Shown: positions 17,568 through 27,014, numbered from the stretch's first letter. The stretch: DNA of 64,000 bases from Duncaniella dubosii (GCF_004803915.1 NZ_CP039396.1:2170001-2234000), one strand, 5' to 3'. Program-made: numbers and translations. The notes: generated by a model not told the origin, from the letters alone.

Positions 17568-19640
17568 CTATTTGGTGTCGACTGTCTCCTCATAGTCCTG
17601 TGTACCAACAGCGATATTTGTCTTGACCTGTTTGCCTCCACGGAAGAACCACCTGAGGTTCACCCCGACGACATATTCCGGATTAGTGTAGTGGAGAGTG
17701 ACAGTCGTCCCGTTTGTCCGGCGGTCAAGTTTACGTCGTTTTGAGACCGGGGTGAAATTCACACCAACTTCAAGGTCATTGTTAAGGAAAAGTTTGGAGA
17801 TATTGCCCTGAACTTTGTAGACAGTGTGATATGTGCGGTCAAGACTGTGGTAAGTCGGTTCTAAGTCGGCGTTGAGAGATGCGTTCCATCCTTTTTTGAA
17901 GGAGAATGAGTTGTTGAGTATGTATATGTGACGGAATCTGGTCTTGTCGTAGTGGACATTTCCGATGGTTACATCCTCAGGGTTGAGCGAGAAGCGTGTG
18001 ATGAATTTGAGTCGCCACGGTTTGAGCGGTTTTACGTTTAGTTCAGCGCGCAGTGCCCACGACTGTTCGCCGTCGTAGTTCACGGGTTTGGTATAGAAGA
18101 CATTTTCGTTGTTGGCATCGGCGAAAGTTTCCCATGTAATAGCGTTGTTGTCGTAGAAATACGATGCGTTGAGGTTGAGAAGATTGTTGAAAAGGTTGAC
18201 TCCGGCCATGACAAAATGCTCTGTTGTCGCTTTGAGGTCGGGATTTCCGACGCTGTAGTTATAGGCATCTTCCCATCTCACTAATGATGATATGGCGCTG
18301 TAAGGTATTTTGTCGAGAATGTGTTTGTAGCTTATTGAAAATGAGTGTTTGTTGCCTGCTCCGAATGGATACATCACCTGAACGGTCGGATTGATTGCCC
18401 ACTGAGTGTTTTTTGTCCTCTCGCTGCCGTCGAGAGGCTCATATTCGATTTTGTTGAGCATCCAGTTAAGTCCGGCGCTGTAGCGCAGCTGGCCGAATGC
18501 GCCGCGCAAAGAGGCAAATGCCATTGGCGAGAGGCCTTTTGTGTTGGTTGAGATGTCAGATGTGTCGAAACGGTCAGAGGTCAGGTATTCGTCGGGACGA
18601 TAGTGGATTGAGATAATCTTGGCAGACACACCGCCGTTGAACGCCATTGTCCGGTTGATCGGGAGATCGACATAGGCGTAGGTTTCCCACATGTTGGTTG
18701 TGTTTTTGTAGTGAAACACACTTGATTCGGCCGGCTGTGTGAGAAAAAGTTGGTTGGCTCGGCCGATGTGGCTGAAATAGTCGCCCATGACAGTCAGTGT
18801 AAGCCCTTTGTCGTTGAGCTGTGAATTGAATTTCAGCGTGCCTTCCTGAGAGGTGATGGAATATCGTTGGTTGATACTATTGTTGGCCTCGTCGGCTTTT
18901 GTGAGTGAATTACTTCGCAGATGTTGGGAAGCCACATAGTAGCTTGCTGCGAGATATGTCCGTTTATTGAAATCGTAGGTCAGACTGAGACGGTTGTGGG
19001 GGGTTGCATTGTGGCTGTTGGTCATCTCGTTCATGTGGGTTGTTTCTGACTGAGAGGTGATTGTCTGATCCTGCCACTCTTTGAAGCGTGTCCAGCTTGC
19101 CGAAGCGTAGTCATAGAAGCTGACTTTGCCATAGCGTCCGTTGATTACTCCGTAAAGCGATTCCTTTGACATGCCGATACGGCGGATGGCTTGTGCGTTT
19201 CCTCCAAGCGAGCCTGTGAAACCTCCTTCCGGTGGCCGGCGAAGGGTAATCCAGATTGAACCTCCAACCTGAGAGGTGTTCTGGTTAGCTCCGCTGAGAT
19301 ATCTCACCTCGACTTTGTCAATCATGTTGGCCGGTATGTTGTCAAGCTCTGAATAATTGTTGATTTTGAGGCCGTCAACATAGATTTCGCTGACGCCAAA
19401 TCCGTTTATTTTTAAAGTCTTTGATTCATAGGAGATTGATGGCAGGAGTTTGAGTGCGTCGATAGCCGGTTTTCCTTTGGTGATGTCTGATCCATTGAGA
19501 TTGACCACATAGCCGTCGGCCTTCTGTATGGTACGAGAGGCGATTACAGTCACCTCGCTCAGCTGTTCAGAGTTTTTTTGAGAGTATGAAGTAGCTGTAA
19601 AAAAACAGATACTTAAGAATACAATTAGAATTCGTGACAT
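17568..19640 (-). CDS. Outer-membrane beta-barrel protein, TonB-receptor-like
   Basis: A 690-residue protein. The start ATG 19640 gives a proper signal peptide (ILIVFLSICFFTATSYSQ); a TTG ten codons upstream is less likely. After it come SEQLSEVTVIASR and a plug-like domain with DALKLLPSISYESKTLKINGFGVSEIYVDG, then NMIDKVEVRYLSG and a long barrel of alternating strands. This is the OMP_b-brl_3 class of Bacteroidetes, where the plug is short and no carboxypeptidase-like domain is present. It is first in an operon with the C39 ABC exporter, so it may be the outer-membrane passage or a receptor for the exported peptide. That role is inferred. Confidence 0.8.
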   Translation of the reverse strand: MSRILIVFLSICFFTATSYSQKNSEQLSEVTVIASRTIQKADGYVVNLNGSDITKGKPAIDALKLLPSISYESKTLKINGFGVSEIYVDGLKINNYSELDNIPANMIDKVEVRYLSGANQNTSQVGGSIWITLRRPPEGGFTGSLGGNAQAIRRIGMSKESLYGVINGRYGKVSFYDYASASWTRFKEWQDQTITSQSETTHMNEMTNSHNATPHNRLSLTYDFNKRTYLAASYYVASQHLRSNSLTKADEANNSINQRYSITSQEGTLKFNSQLNDKGLTLTVMGDYFSHIGRANQLFLTQPAESSVFHYKNTTNMWETYAYVDLPINRTMAFNGGVSAKIISIHYRPDEYLTSDRFDTSDISTNTKGLSPMAFASLRGAFGQLRYSAGLNWMLNKIEYEPLDGSERTKNTQWAINPTVQVMYPFGAGNKHSFSISYKHILDKIPYSAISSLVRWEDAYNYSVGNPDLKATTEHFVMAGVNLFNNLLNLNASYFYDNNAITWETFADANNENVFYTKPVNYDGEQSWALRAELNVKPLKPWRLKFITRFSLNPEDVTIGNVHYDKTRFRHIYILNNSFSFKKGWNASLNADLEPTYHSLDRTYHTVYKVQGNISKLFLNNDLEVGVNFTPVSKRRKLDRRTNGTTVTLHYTNPEYVVGVNLRWFFRGGKQVKTNIAVGTQDYEETVDTK

Positions 19641-20009
19641 GCTTTGGTTTGGATTAGTGTGGGTGAGCAATGTTTTTAATATCTTAGATTCATTTGCATA
19701 TTAATTGGATGCAAAAGGCTGTAGTATTTAATTGGGGGTGGAGGGGATGGCTTGTAATTTATATATGTGATTTCTAAGTCACAAATTTAGGGAGTTTTAT
19801 GCTTTTCATCAAGTTGAAATGGTGAAATAAATTAGGAGTGTGTGATGTTGCAAGTTGTACTAAATAAGCTTGTTATAATATGTTTGGTTTGAAAAATTTA
19901 GGACTCCAAGGTCGATTTCCTGTATAATATGTTGGTTATTAGTAGCTTAAATTCATATTAATGGTTCATTAAAGGTTTATAGCAATGAAATGTGTTGAAA
20001 AATAGCATT
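19641..20009. other. AT-rich spacer upstream of the exporter operon (369 bp)
   Basis: Low-GC region between the TPR regulator gene and the barrel gene, both on the minus strand. It holds a good promoter (19782-19812) for the barrel-ABC operon. I searched it for small ORFs with Gly-Gly leaders that could feed the exporter; the longest ATG ORFs on the minus strand are 5-16 codons and none looks like a precursor. Confidence 0.5.
19782..19812 (-). promoter_or_regulatory. Promoter of the barrel-ABC exporter operon
   Basis: Minus strand: TTG (19810-19812), 20 bp, then TAAATTTG (19782-19789), an exact -7 box. The predicted transcript starts near 19775 and carries a leader of about 135 nt before ATG 19640. 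Confidence 0.6.
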
Positions 20010-21698
20010 TTACTGGAATATATCAAGGTAAATATCCCTGTTTTCTCCTTCGAACGTTGTGAATTTTCGTTTGATTCGTTTGCGTCGGTCGTAGGTTGTA
20101 GTGATGCGTTCGTCATGGAGAAGGAATGCAATTGATTGGGTTGAAAAACCGAGACAAGTGTAAAGAATGAATAGGCGGTCGGTTTTAATTAATTTGGGAA
20201 AATCGACACTGAGTTTTGTCATTATGCCATTGAATTGTAGATTGGCTATATCTTCAAGCTTCTTTATTTTCGCGTCATCATCAGTGAATCCGTTGATAAA
20301 TGAATTAACTAAATTTACTATTTTCTTACGAGTTGCAGGCGTATCGTTTTCATATAGTCCCTGACATAGATTATTGATTTCGTCAAATCGGTCCCTGATA
20401 AGATTGGTTATGATTGTGTTAGCTCTGTTTTCGTTTTCTTCAACTGTTATTTTTAGATTTTTTGTGGTTGTTTGCAGTTGTTCTTCTGATTCACGAAGTT
20501 TGTCAATTGTGATGTATAAATTATCGGATACACGGATATACCTGTCGATGGCTGCTTGTTGATTCCTATGATGGCGTATTGCAAAATAGATTATGGTAGC
20601 CATCAAAAAGCATACAATTAGAATCGTAAAAATCGAGATAGTCTTTACATATTTAAGTCTTTCTTGAATTATAGAATGTTTATATGAATTATAGTCAATC
20701 AGAGCTCCCGATATGTTGCGTTTGCATGAGGAGTATAAAGCTCTATCGGCATCTTTATACATGGCTGTCATCATATCAAAGGCTTTTTGGGTGGAGTCGA
20801 GAGCACTATATACTTCATATCCAAGCCAATGATTTATACCCTTTTTTATGTCAGGGATGGATGTGAGTATATCATAAGCCTTGACAGTATCGCCTAAATT
20901 GATGCAGGCTAATCCAAAATATGCAGAATCAGATGGATTTGCCTCTGCAGATTCACATACCTTTTGGTAGATATCAAGAGATTTATCATACTCTTTGTTT
21001 GAGAAAAGTGAAAGCCCGAGCAGACGGTATGTAGGAATCAACCAAAACTTATCGCCAGTTTTTGCGATAGTGTCAAGAAGTTGGCGGGATAGCCTGACGC
21101 TCTTCTCATAATCATGGTTATTATGATAGGCGCTTGCAAGGAAAAACAATCCATCGTCGGTAAATGGCCGTCTGCCGGCAAGGAGGAAATTTTCATAGGC
21201 TATTTTAGCAAATTCGAGCTCTTCGGAGAAACAGTAGTTGCTGTGGTATATCTGCGATATGCCACGTGCGGCCATTGCGATATAGAATTTGTCGTCCAGC
21301 TCACGGGCGAGGTCGAGAGCTTCGAAATGGGCGGTCAGAGCCGGGGCGTATGATTTCAGCTCGAGACGGACGTCGCCGAGATAGTAGTGAGCGAGCATGC
21401 GGTGGCGCGTGTCGGAAGTGCCGTCAAAATACTCGGCCGTCTGTCTGATAATGGAGTCTGATGGAATGGGAATATAGTTTTTGCTTTGTGCCTGAGTGAT
21501 GAGCAGGGAGTGGAGCGCACGGGAGTGTTCCGAGCGCAGGTCGGAAGGTCTGATTGATTGTAGGATTACGAGGGCTGAGTCGGGAGCATTGTCCATAATT
21601 TCCTCAGCTTCGGCAAGGCGTCGGTCGGCCATTCCGCCACACGCGGCGACAACTATTGCAAGAATAAAGGTTGTGATTAAGGTCTGTAGTCTTGACAT
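20010..21698 (-). CDS. TPR lipoprotein with internal membrane helix and possible cytoplasmic DNA-binding tail
   Basis: A 562-residue protein. From ATG 21698 it has a lipobox (IVVAAC, acylated C20). Periplasmic TPR-like helical repeats follow (about 30-340; for example NKEYDKSLDIYQKVCESAEANP), then one membrane helix (about 353-373, FTILIVCFLMATIIYF), a coiled coil (about 385-440) and a C-terminal segment (about 505-562, LFILYTCLGFSTQSIAFLLHDERITTTYDRRKRIKRKF). That segment resembles the helix-turn-helix tails of Bacteroidetes TPR regulators (DUF6377-like). It may sense an envelope signal and control the exporter operon just downstream. The promoter at 21729-21760 rules out the upstream TTG/ATG starts. 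Confidence 0.7.
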   Translation of the reverse strand: MSRLQTLITTFILAIVVAACGGMADRRLAEAEEIMDNAPDSALVILQSIRPSDLRSEHSRALHSLLITQAQSKNYIPIPSDSIIRQTAEYFDGTSDTRHRMLAHYYLGDVRLELKSYAPALTAHFEALDLARELDDKFYIAMAARGISQIYHSNYCFSEELEFAKIAYENFLLAGRRPFTDDGLFFLASAYHNNHDYEKSVRLSRQLLDTIAKTGDKFWLIPTYRLLGLSLFSNKEYDKSLDIYQKVCESAEANPSDSAYFGLACINLGDTVKAYDILTSIPDIKKGINHWLGYEVYSALDSTQKAFDMMTAMYKDADRALYSSCKRNISGALIDYNSYKHSIIQERLKYVKTISIFTILIVCFLMATIIYFAIRHHRNQQAAIDRYIRVSDNLYITIDKLRESEEQLQTTTKNLKITVEENENRANTIITNLIRDRFDEINNLCQGLYENDTPATRKKIVNLVNSFINGFTDDDAKIKKLEDIANLQFNGIMTKLSVDFPKLIKTDRLFILYTCLGFSTQSIAFLLHDERITTTYDRRKRIKRKFTTFEGENRDIYLDIFQ

Positions 21699-21728
21699 TT
21701 TGCACTGATTGATTGTAAAATCCAACAT

Positions 21729-21760
21729 CAAAGTTAAATGATTTTAACGATAAAAGCAAA
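21729..21760 (-). promoter_or_regulatory. Promoter of the TPR regulator gene
   Basis: Minus strand: TTTG (21757-21760), exactly 20 bp, then TAACTTTG (21729-21736). Both boxes match the consensus fully. Predicted start near 21722, about 25 nt before ATG 21698, which fixes the start codon of the gene. Confidence 0.7.
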
Positions 21761-21819
21761 TGTCCTGAGCAAAAACAGCTGACTGTTTGTTTCTTATTGA
21801 AACACTCAAATCGGAAAAA

Positions 21820-22179
21820 ATGGAAGAACTGAGAATCAAGCGGGCCTACGAGCCTGCAGAGCCTGATGACGGCTACAGGGTCTATGTCGACCGTCTATGG
21901 CCGAGAGGATTGTCGCACACGACGTTTCACTACGACCTGTGGGACAAGAATATAGCGCCATCGACGCAGCTGCGCGAGTGGTTTCACTCCGACCCCGGAG
22001 GGAGATGGGACGAGTTTGTGAAGCGCTATGCCTCGGAACTGCGCGCCAACCCTGCATTCGCAAGCCTGAAAACCGTGCTTGCGGGTCATCCGAAAGTGAC
22101 GCTGCTATATTCCTCGCATGATTCCGTCCACAACAATGCAGCGGTGCTGAGGGAGGTGATCGAGGGGGGCTTATTGTAG
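21820..22179 (+). CDS. DUF488 family protein
   Basis: A 119-residue protein from ATG 21820; the frame also opens at a TTG 33 nt upstream, which is less likely. It has the conserved DUF488 features: RVYVDRLWPRGL near the N-terminus, the WDKNIAPSTQLREWFHSDP segment, and VTLLYSSHDSVHNNAAVLREVI at the end. The family is widespread and of unknown function. It diverges from the TPR regulator gene and has no obvious partner. Confidence 0.88.
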   Translation: MEELRIKRAYEPAEPDDGYRVYVDRLWPRGLSHTTFHYDLWDKNIAPSTQLREWFHSDPGGRWDEFVKRYASELRANPAFASLKTVLAGHPKVTLLYSSHDSVHNNAAVLREVIEGGLL

Positions 22180-22313
22180 ATTTGTTTGAAAAGAGCCGTG
22201 GCGGCGGCGCGATTGCAACAGGCCGGACTGCCACTTATAAACCCAAAACTGACTGAAACTTCCATAGATTGAACTTTAGATGAAAAACATGGCCGGATTA
22301 TGCGGATTTTTTG

Positions 22314-22321
22314 TAATTTTG
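22314..22321 (+). promoter_or_regulatory. Putative -7 element TAATTTTG
   Basis: Exact TAnnTTTG match 58 nt upstream of the aldo/keto reductase start. No good -33 box is visible. Probably drives the reductase-lactonase-dehydrogenase operon. Confidence 0.4.
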
Positions 22322-22379
22322 CGAGGTAAACGGCATCGAAAATGCCACAACCTTAAAAAATTCACTCATCAATCAGGAC

Positions 22380-23312
22380 ATGGAATATCATGAAATAGGC
22401 AAAACCGGCATGAAGGTGTCGGCTCTCAGCTTCGGAGCATCGTCGCTCGGAGCGGTTTTCCACGACATCAACGAGCCCCGTGCCATCGAAGCGGTGCATA
22501 CGGCTGTCGACGGTGGTATGAACTTTATCGACGTGTCGCCCTATTACGGGCACTACAAGGCAGAGACCGTTCTCGGCAAAGCCCTCCGCGAAATTCCGCG
22601 CGACAAATATTATCTCTCCACCAAGGTAGGCCGTTATGGTAAAGACGGAGTCAATACATGGGACTATTCAGGCCGTCGCGCGACTGAAAGCGTCTATGAA
22701 AGCATGGAGCGCCTCGGCATCGACCATATCGATCTAATCAACGTGCACGACATTGAGTTTGCCGACCTCAATCAAGTGGTCGGCGAGACCCTTCCGGCGC
22801 TCGTCGAACTGCGCGACAAAGGGGTGGTCGGCCATGTCGGCATCACTGACCTCCAGCCCGAAAACATCAAGTGGGTGCTCGACCACACTCCCGAAGGGAT
22901 GGTGGAGACCATCATGAATTTCTGCCACTACTCGCTCAACGATGACATGATTCTTGACTATCTCGACTATTTCGAGGAGAAGGGTGTCGGGGTCATCAGC
23001 GCCTCGCCGCTGTCGATGGGGCTGCTGTCGCAGCGCGGAGTGCCTGCGTGGCATCCGGCTCCGAAGCCGCTTGTCGAGGCATGCCGCAAGGCTGCCGAAC
23101 ACTGCGCCTCGAAGGGCTATCCCATCGAGAAGCTTGCCGTGCAGTATGCGGTGAGCAATCCGCGCATCGCCACTACGCTCTTCTCGTCGGCCAATCCCGA
23201 CAATGTACGCCGCAATCTCGAATTTGTCGAAGAGCCGATGGACGAGACTCTCGTCAGGGAAGTGCGCGAGATAATAGGCGACCAGATGAGAGTGCGCTGG
23301 AAAAATTCATAA
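22380..23312 (+). CDS. Aldo/keto reductase, likely sugar (L-fucose/L-galactose-type) dehydrogenase
   Basis: A 310-residue AKR with the catalytic set D51 and Y56 (FIDVSPYYGH), K82 (STKVGRYG) and the histidine in LINVHDIE. Length and motifs fit the group with L-galactose dehydrogenase and D-threo-aldose dehydrogenase, which oxidise the anomeric carbon of L-fucose-like sugars to lactones using NAD(P). The next gene, 33 nt downstream, is a lactonase-type amidohydrolase and the third a zinc dehydrogenase, which fits an oxidative L-fucose route. With fucP and fucI a few genes away, L-fucose is the favoured substrate, but this is inferred from context. Confidence 0.85.
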   Translation: MEYHEIGKTGMKVSALSFGASSLGAVFHDINEPRAIEAVHTAVDGGMNFIDVSPYYGHYKAETVLGKALREIPRDKYYLSTKVGRYGKDGVNTWDYSGRRATESVYESMERLGIDHIDLINVHDIEFADLNQVVGETLPALVELRDKGVVGHVGITDLQPENIKWVLDHTPEGMVETIMNFCHYSLNDDMILDYLDYFEEKGVGVISASPLSMGLLSQRGVPAWHPAPKPLVEACRKAAEHCASKGYPIEKLAVQYAVSNPRIATTLFSSANPDNVRRNLEFVEEPMDETLVREVREIIGDQMRVRWKNS

Positions 23313-23345
23313 ATCCGAGCCGTTTTTTTACATCTTTGGACTATC

Positions 23346-24272
23346 ATGGAACATTTCATAATTGACGCACATTCGCATCTGTGGCTGCGTCAGGACACGG
23401 TGGTCAACGGCCGCCGCATCAGTCCGCTCCCCAACGGGCGCGCCGATTTCATGGGCGAGGAGCGCCAGATGCTCCCGCCGTTCATGATCGACGGACGCAA
23501 CACTGCCGAGGTCTTTCTCTCTAACATGGACTATGCACAGGTGGCCGCGGCAGTGGTCGTGCAGGAGTTTATCGACGGAGAGCAGAATGAATATCTCGCC
23601 GAAGTGGCGCGTAAATATCCCGACCGTTTCTTTGTCAACGGCATGTGTGAGTTTCGCGAACCGGGATTTCTTCCGCAGGCCGTCGGGCTGATGGATGCCG
23701 GCTTCCGTGGACTTGCCATCCCGGCTCATCGTCTTCCGCTGGAGGACGGGAAGCGCGTGTGGCTCAACTCGCCCGAGATGATGGAGCTTTTCAAGGAGAT
23801 GGAGCGCCGTGGAGTGATTCTCTCTATCACACTCGCCGACGGCGACATGCAGGTGGCCGAGATGAAAGAGGTCATCGAGGAGTGTCCCGGCCTGAAAGTG
23901 GCCATCGGTCATTTCGGCATGGTCACCACCGAAGGCTGGATGGAGCAGATAAAGCTCGCCAAGGCTAAAAACGTGATGGTGGAAGCCGGAGGCATCACAT
24001 GGCTTTTCAACTCGGAGTTCTATCCCTTCCCCTCGGCAGTCAGAGCCATCAAGGAGGCTGCCGCCGAGGTTGGCATGGACAAGCTGATGTGGGGCTCGGA
24101 CTATCCCCGCACCATCACAGCCATTACCTACCGCATGTCATACGACTTCATCACCAAGTCCAAGGAGCTGACCGACGAAGAGAAGCATCTGTTCCTCGGC
24201 GACAATGCCATGCGTTTCTATGGCTTCAGAAATCTCCCCGTGCTTCCGTATGTCAAAAACATGTCGGAATGA
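23346..24272 (+). CDS. Amidohydrolase, probable sugar lactonase
   Basis: A 308-residue TIM-barrel enzyme of the amidohydrolase-2 family (COG3618-like). The metal-site start is D-A-H9-S-H11-L-W, a later histidine is in VAIGHFG, and the catalytic Asp is in MWGSDYPR. Members include L-fucono-1,5-lactonase and 2-pyrone-4,6-dicarboxylate hydrolase. Lying between a sugar dehydrogenase and a zinc alcohol dehydrogenase, it would open the lactone made by the upstream reductase to give the sugar acid. The match to the family is clear; L-fuconolactone as substrate is inferred. Confidence 0.82.
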   Translation: MEHFIIDAHSHLWLRQDTVVNGRRISPLPNGRADFMGEERQMLPPFMIDGRNTAEVFLSNMDYAQVAAAVVVQEFIDGEQNEYLAEVARKYPDRFFVNGMCEFREPGFLPQAVGLMDAGFRGLAIPAHRLPLEDGKRVWLNSPEMMELFKEMERRGVILSITLADGDMQVAEMKEVIEECPGLKVAIGHFGMVTTEGWMEQIKLAKAKNVMVEAGGITWLFNSEFYPFPSAVRAIKEAAAEVGMDKLMWGSDYPRTITAITYRMSYDFITKSKELTDEEKHLFLGDNAMRFYGFRNLPVLPYVKNMSE

Positions 24273-24320
24273 CGCGCTTTGTCAGAAAATACAGAAGATA
24301 AATTCAAAAAAATAACGAAA

Positions 24321-25343
24321 ATGCAGTCTGTAAAAATTGTAGCTCCCGGTCGCGTGGTTGTCGAGGAGCAGCCGATACCGGCCGTAGGGCCGGACGACGT
24401 ATTGGTCAAGATTCATTATGTAGGGTTCTGCGGTTCGGACCTCAACACATTCCGTGGCAAGAACCCGATGGCCATTGATCAGGTGATTCCGGGTCATGAA
24501 ATCGGCGGCACGGTCGAGGAAGTAGGCGCGAATGTCCCCGCAGGCCTCTTTGAAAAGGGCATGAGTGTGACAGTCAACCCCTACACTGCCTGTGGCAAGT
24601 GTTCTTCATGCCGTCGCGGCCGCCCCAATGCCTGCCGTCACAACGAGACTCTCGGTGTGCAGCGCCACGGAGCTATGTCCGACTATATCGCTGTGCCTTG
24701 GTCGAAAATCATTCCCGCTCAGGGTCTGACTCCGCGCGAATGTGCGCTTGTCGAGCCGATGAGCGTCGGTTTCCATGCCGTTGACCGCGGACAGGTGACC
24801 GACATCGACACCGTGGCCGTAATCGGTTGCGGCATGATTGGTCTCGGAGCTATCGTCCGCGCTTCGCTTCGCGGTGCTACGGTCATCGCCATTGACCTTG
24901 ACGACGAGAAGCTTGCTCTTGCCCGTGAGCTGGGTGCGACCTATTCGATCAACTCGGCTACGATGAACCTTGCCGACGAGCTTAACCGCCTGACCGACGG
25001 CAACGGTCCTGACGTGGTGATCGAGGCCGTAGGCTCGCCGTTCACCTACGTTGCTGCTGTCGAAAACGTTGCCTTCTGTGGCCGTGTGGTCTGCATAGGC
25101 TATGCCAAGGACGATGTATCGTTCCATACCAAGCTCTTTGTCCAGAAGGAGCTCGACATCCGTGGTTCGCGCAACGCTATGCCAAACGATTTCGCCGCCG
25201 TGATCCGTTATTTCCTTGCCGGAGGCCGTGACAATGCCGAGAAACTTATCTCCGCAACCGTTACTCCCGCTGAAGCCGGCGAAGCTCTCGAAAAGTGGAG
25301 CGCCAACCCCGGCAAAGTCTTCCGTATCCTCGTGAAGTTCTGA
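24321..25343 (+). CDS. Zinc-binding alcohol/sugar-acid dehydrogenase (MDR family)
   Basis: A 340-residue medium-chain dehydrogenase from ATG 24321; the frame opens earlier at TTG 24279 but without a better start. Catalytic zinc ligands C37 (GFCGSD) and H59-E60 (PGHE). Structural zinc cysteines C91, C94, C97 and C105. Rossmann fold with VIGCGMIGLGAI. Third gene of the operon. It may oxidise a C4 hydroxyl in an oxidative fucose route, or be an alternative sugar dehydrogenase; sequence alone does not decide. A terminator follows. Confidence 0.85.
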   Translation: MQSVKIVAPGRVVVEEQPIPAVGPDDVLVKIHYVGFCGSDLNTFRGKNPMAIDQVIPGHEIGGTVEEVGANVPAGLFEKGMSVTVNPYTACGKCSSCRRGRPNACRHNETLGVQRHGAMSDYIAVPWSKIIPAQGLTPRECALVEPMSVGFHAVDRGQVTDIDTVAVIGCGMIGLGAIVRASLRGATVIAIDLDDEKLALARELGATYSINSATMNLADELNRLTDGNGPDVVIEAVGSPFTYVAAVENVAFCGRVVCIGYAKDDVSFHTKLFVQKELDIRGSRNAMPNDFAAVIRYFLAGGRDNAEKLISATVTPAEAGEALEKWSANPGKVFRILVKF

Positions 25344-25367
25344 TATTATTATAGAAAAAAACTTAAG

Positions 25368-25431
25368 ACAGGTTTCCGAAGCAATCATCTGTTCATATTT
25401 GGATGTTATTGGTTCGGAAACTGTTTTTTTT
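25368..25431 (+). terminator. Intrinsic terminator of the dehydrogenase operon
   Basis: Stem ACAGGTTTCCGAA (25368-25380) pairs with TTCGGAAACTGT (25413-25424) with one bulged base, followed by a run of eight T. The loop is long (about 32 nt). Confidence 0.7.
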
Positions 25432-25443
25432 AGACAATAGTTT

Positions 25444-26991
25444 ATGGCAAAGAACTCAAAATTGCGCAAAGCTTCTAAAAATATACTCGTGCCTACAGTC
25501 AGATGGCGCGAGGTTCATCCGATGGGTGTCGTATGCCGTTCGGATGCTTACTATGCCAAGATGGCCGGCCGTATGGCAGGCATGATTCGTGACATGATAG
25601 GTAATGCCGTTGAGGCGACCGAGGATGACATCGTGGATGTCGCTGTTGAACTTGCTGCATATCTGGAAGATAAGATAAATGGTATAAACCTGTGGAATGC
25701 GTTTATAGCGCTTTATAGGGAGAAATTCGGCCGGGTCTATCCTTTCTATGATGTCAGAGAGGATGAACTGCTTGACGATGAACCGAATCTGCCTGATGTA
25801 CGCTTCATCCTGTGGCGCGCTTTCGACAGGATTTCTTCCGCTTCGCTGCTCAACCCTCTGACCCAACCAATTTCAACCTTGGCCGGTATTATCCATGATT
25901 TCCTTATGGATGAGTTTGAGTCTGCTCCTGAATCGCCGGAATTTGTCGAAGCCATCTATACAGCGGATAAATACGATGATGTGATCTATCTGCGGTCGAT
26001 GTGTTCATGGCTTGCTGCAAGGTCTTATCTGACAGCGGTCTATGATATGGAATATTGTTTCGAAAAGATTTTCGATATTTATAAATCCATCGTCGGTGAT
26101 AATATTAATGAAATGATGTTGGCTTATGGAATCGAGGCGTATTTCGCGTTTAATGCCGAGATTGGACCGTTGGCTCTGACTGCGCCGGCCTGGCTTGGCA
26201 AGATGATGGAGCTGTCAGGCAATGAAGCTGTCAGGAAGCTTGCACCCGGCATAAGCGCTATCCGTACAAAGACTATGCTTCCGTATGATATCAAGGCTGT
26301 AGGGCAAGACGGTTTTAAGGTTGAATCGCTTGCGGGAGATATTATGGAAATGACATTTGACCCACTGCCTGAAAATGTATGGAGCGATGTGCGTGTAGGC
26401 CATCAGATTATTACTACATTGTTTGAATATAATGGCAAGTGGAAAGTCAATGGCATGTCGTCAATCACCCCTAAGAAAATGGATTTCAGTCCAGCCAAGG
26501 CGGATTATGCCAAAAGGCTGGATTCACAGAAGAACTCTTATGACTGGAATATCAGTAAAAATAATGGAAGCCGTATAGGTGTGGCTGCCGACATGAAGGA
26601 GCTTAAAGCCCGTTTCGGTCTGGACAAGGTCAAGAATCCAAAGATAGACGAGTCGGTATCGGATGATTTGGACAATGCAAAAGAGATTCTCTATTTTATA
26701 AATGACGACGGTTCGATGAGTATTTTGCCTGATTGTGCCCCCTGCGTCGCCATCCCTGATAATCCTTATTATAATGTCAGTGAGGCTACAGCCAGAGGTG
26801 CCATGATATTGTGTGGTCATGAATCGAGCAAAGAAATGCGCCAATATATAATGGATAACGGACTTATGCCCGATGCACGGCTTGCATCTCCGTCGATTCC
26901 AGACTCCGAGGCTAAGACGTGGTTTGCAGAAAATGTGCCGTTTCTTGTGGCCTTGACCCATAGCGATGATGTCGAGGTCAACATGCCTTGA
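25444..26991 (+). CDS. DUF3843-like protein of unknown function
   Basis: A 515-residue cytoplasmic protein with no signal peptide. It starts MAKNSKLRKASKNILVP, then VRWREVHPMGVVCRSDAYYAKMAGRM. The segments LPDVRFILWRAFDRI and ILYFINDDGSMSILPDC...NPYYN resemble DUF3843 proteins of Bacteroidetes as I remember them. No catalytic motif is visible and no function is known. It starts just after a terminator with no obvious promoter and ends before another terminator, so it may be its own unit or depend on read-through. Confidence 0.6.
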   Translation: MAKNSKLRKASKNILVPTVRWREVHPMGVVCRSDAYYAKMAGRMAGMIRDMIGNAVEATEDDIVDVAVELAAYLEDKINGINLWNAFIALYREKFGRVYPFYDVREDELLDDEPNLPDVRFILWRAFDRISSASLLNPLTQPISTLAGIIHDFLMDEFESAPESPEFVEAIYTADKYDDVIYLRSMCSWLAARSYLTAVYDMEYCFEKIFDIYKSIVGDNINEMMLAYGIEAYFAFNAEIGPLALTAPAWLGKMMELSGNEAVRKLAPGISAIRTKTMLPYDIKAVGQDGFKVESLAGDIMEMTFDPLPENVWSDVRVGHQIITTLFEYNGKWKVNGMSSITPKKMDFSPAKADYAKRLDSQKNSYDWNISKNNGSRIGVAADMKELKARFGLDKVKNPKIDESVSDDLDNAKEILYFINDDGSMSILPDCAPCVAIPDNPYYNVSEATARGAMILCGHESSKEMRQYIMDNGLMPDARLASPSIPDSEAKTWFAENVPFLVALTHSDDVEVNMP

Positions 26992-27014
26992 AAATATAGA
27001 TAAGTTTTAAAGAT

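Noticed and set aside
19641..20009. Double-glycine leader peptide gene for the C39 exporter
   Set aside because: The minus-strand ATG frames here are only 5-16 codons long and have no Gly-Gly site or hydrophobic or cysteine-rich core.
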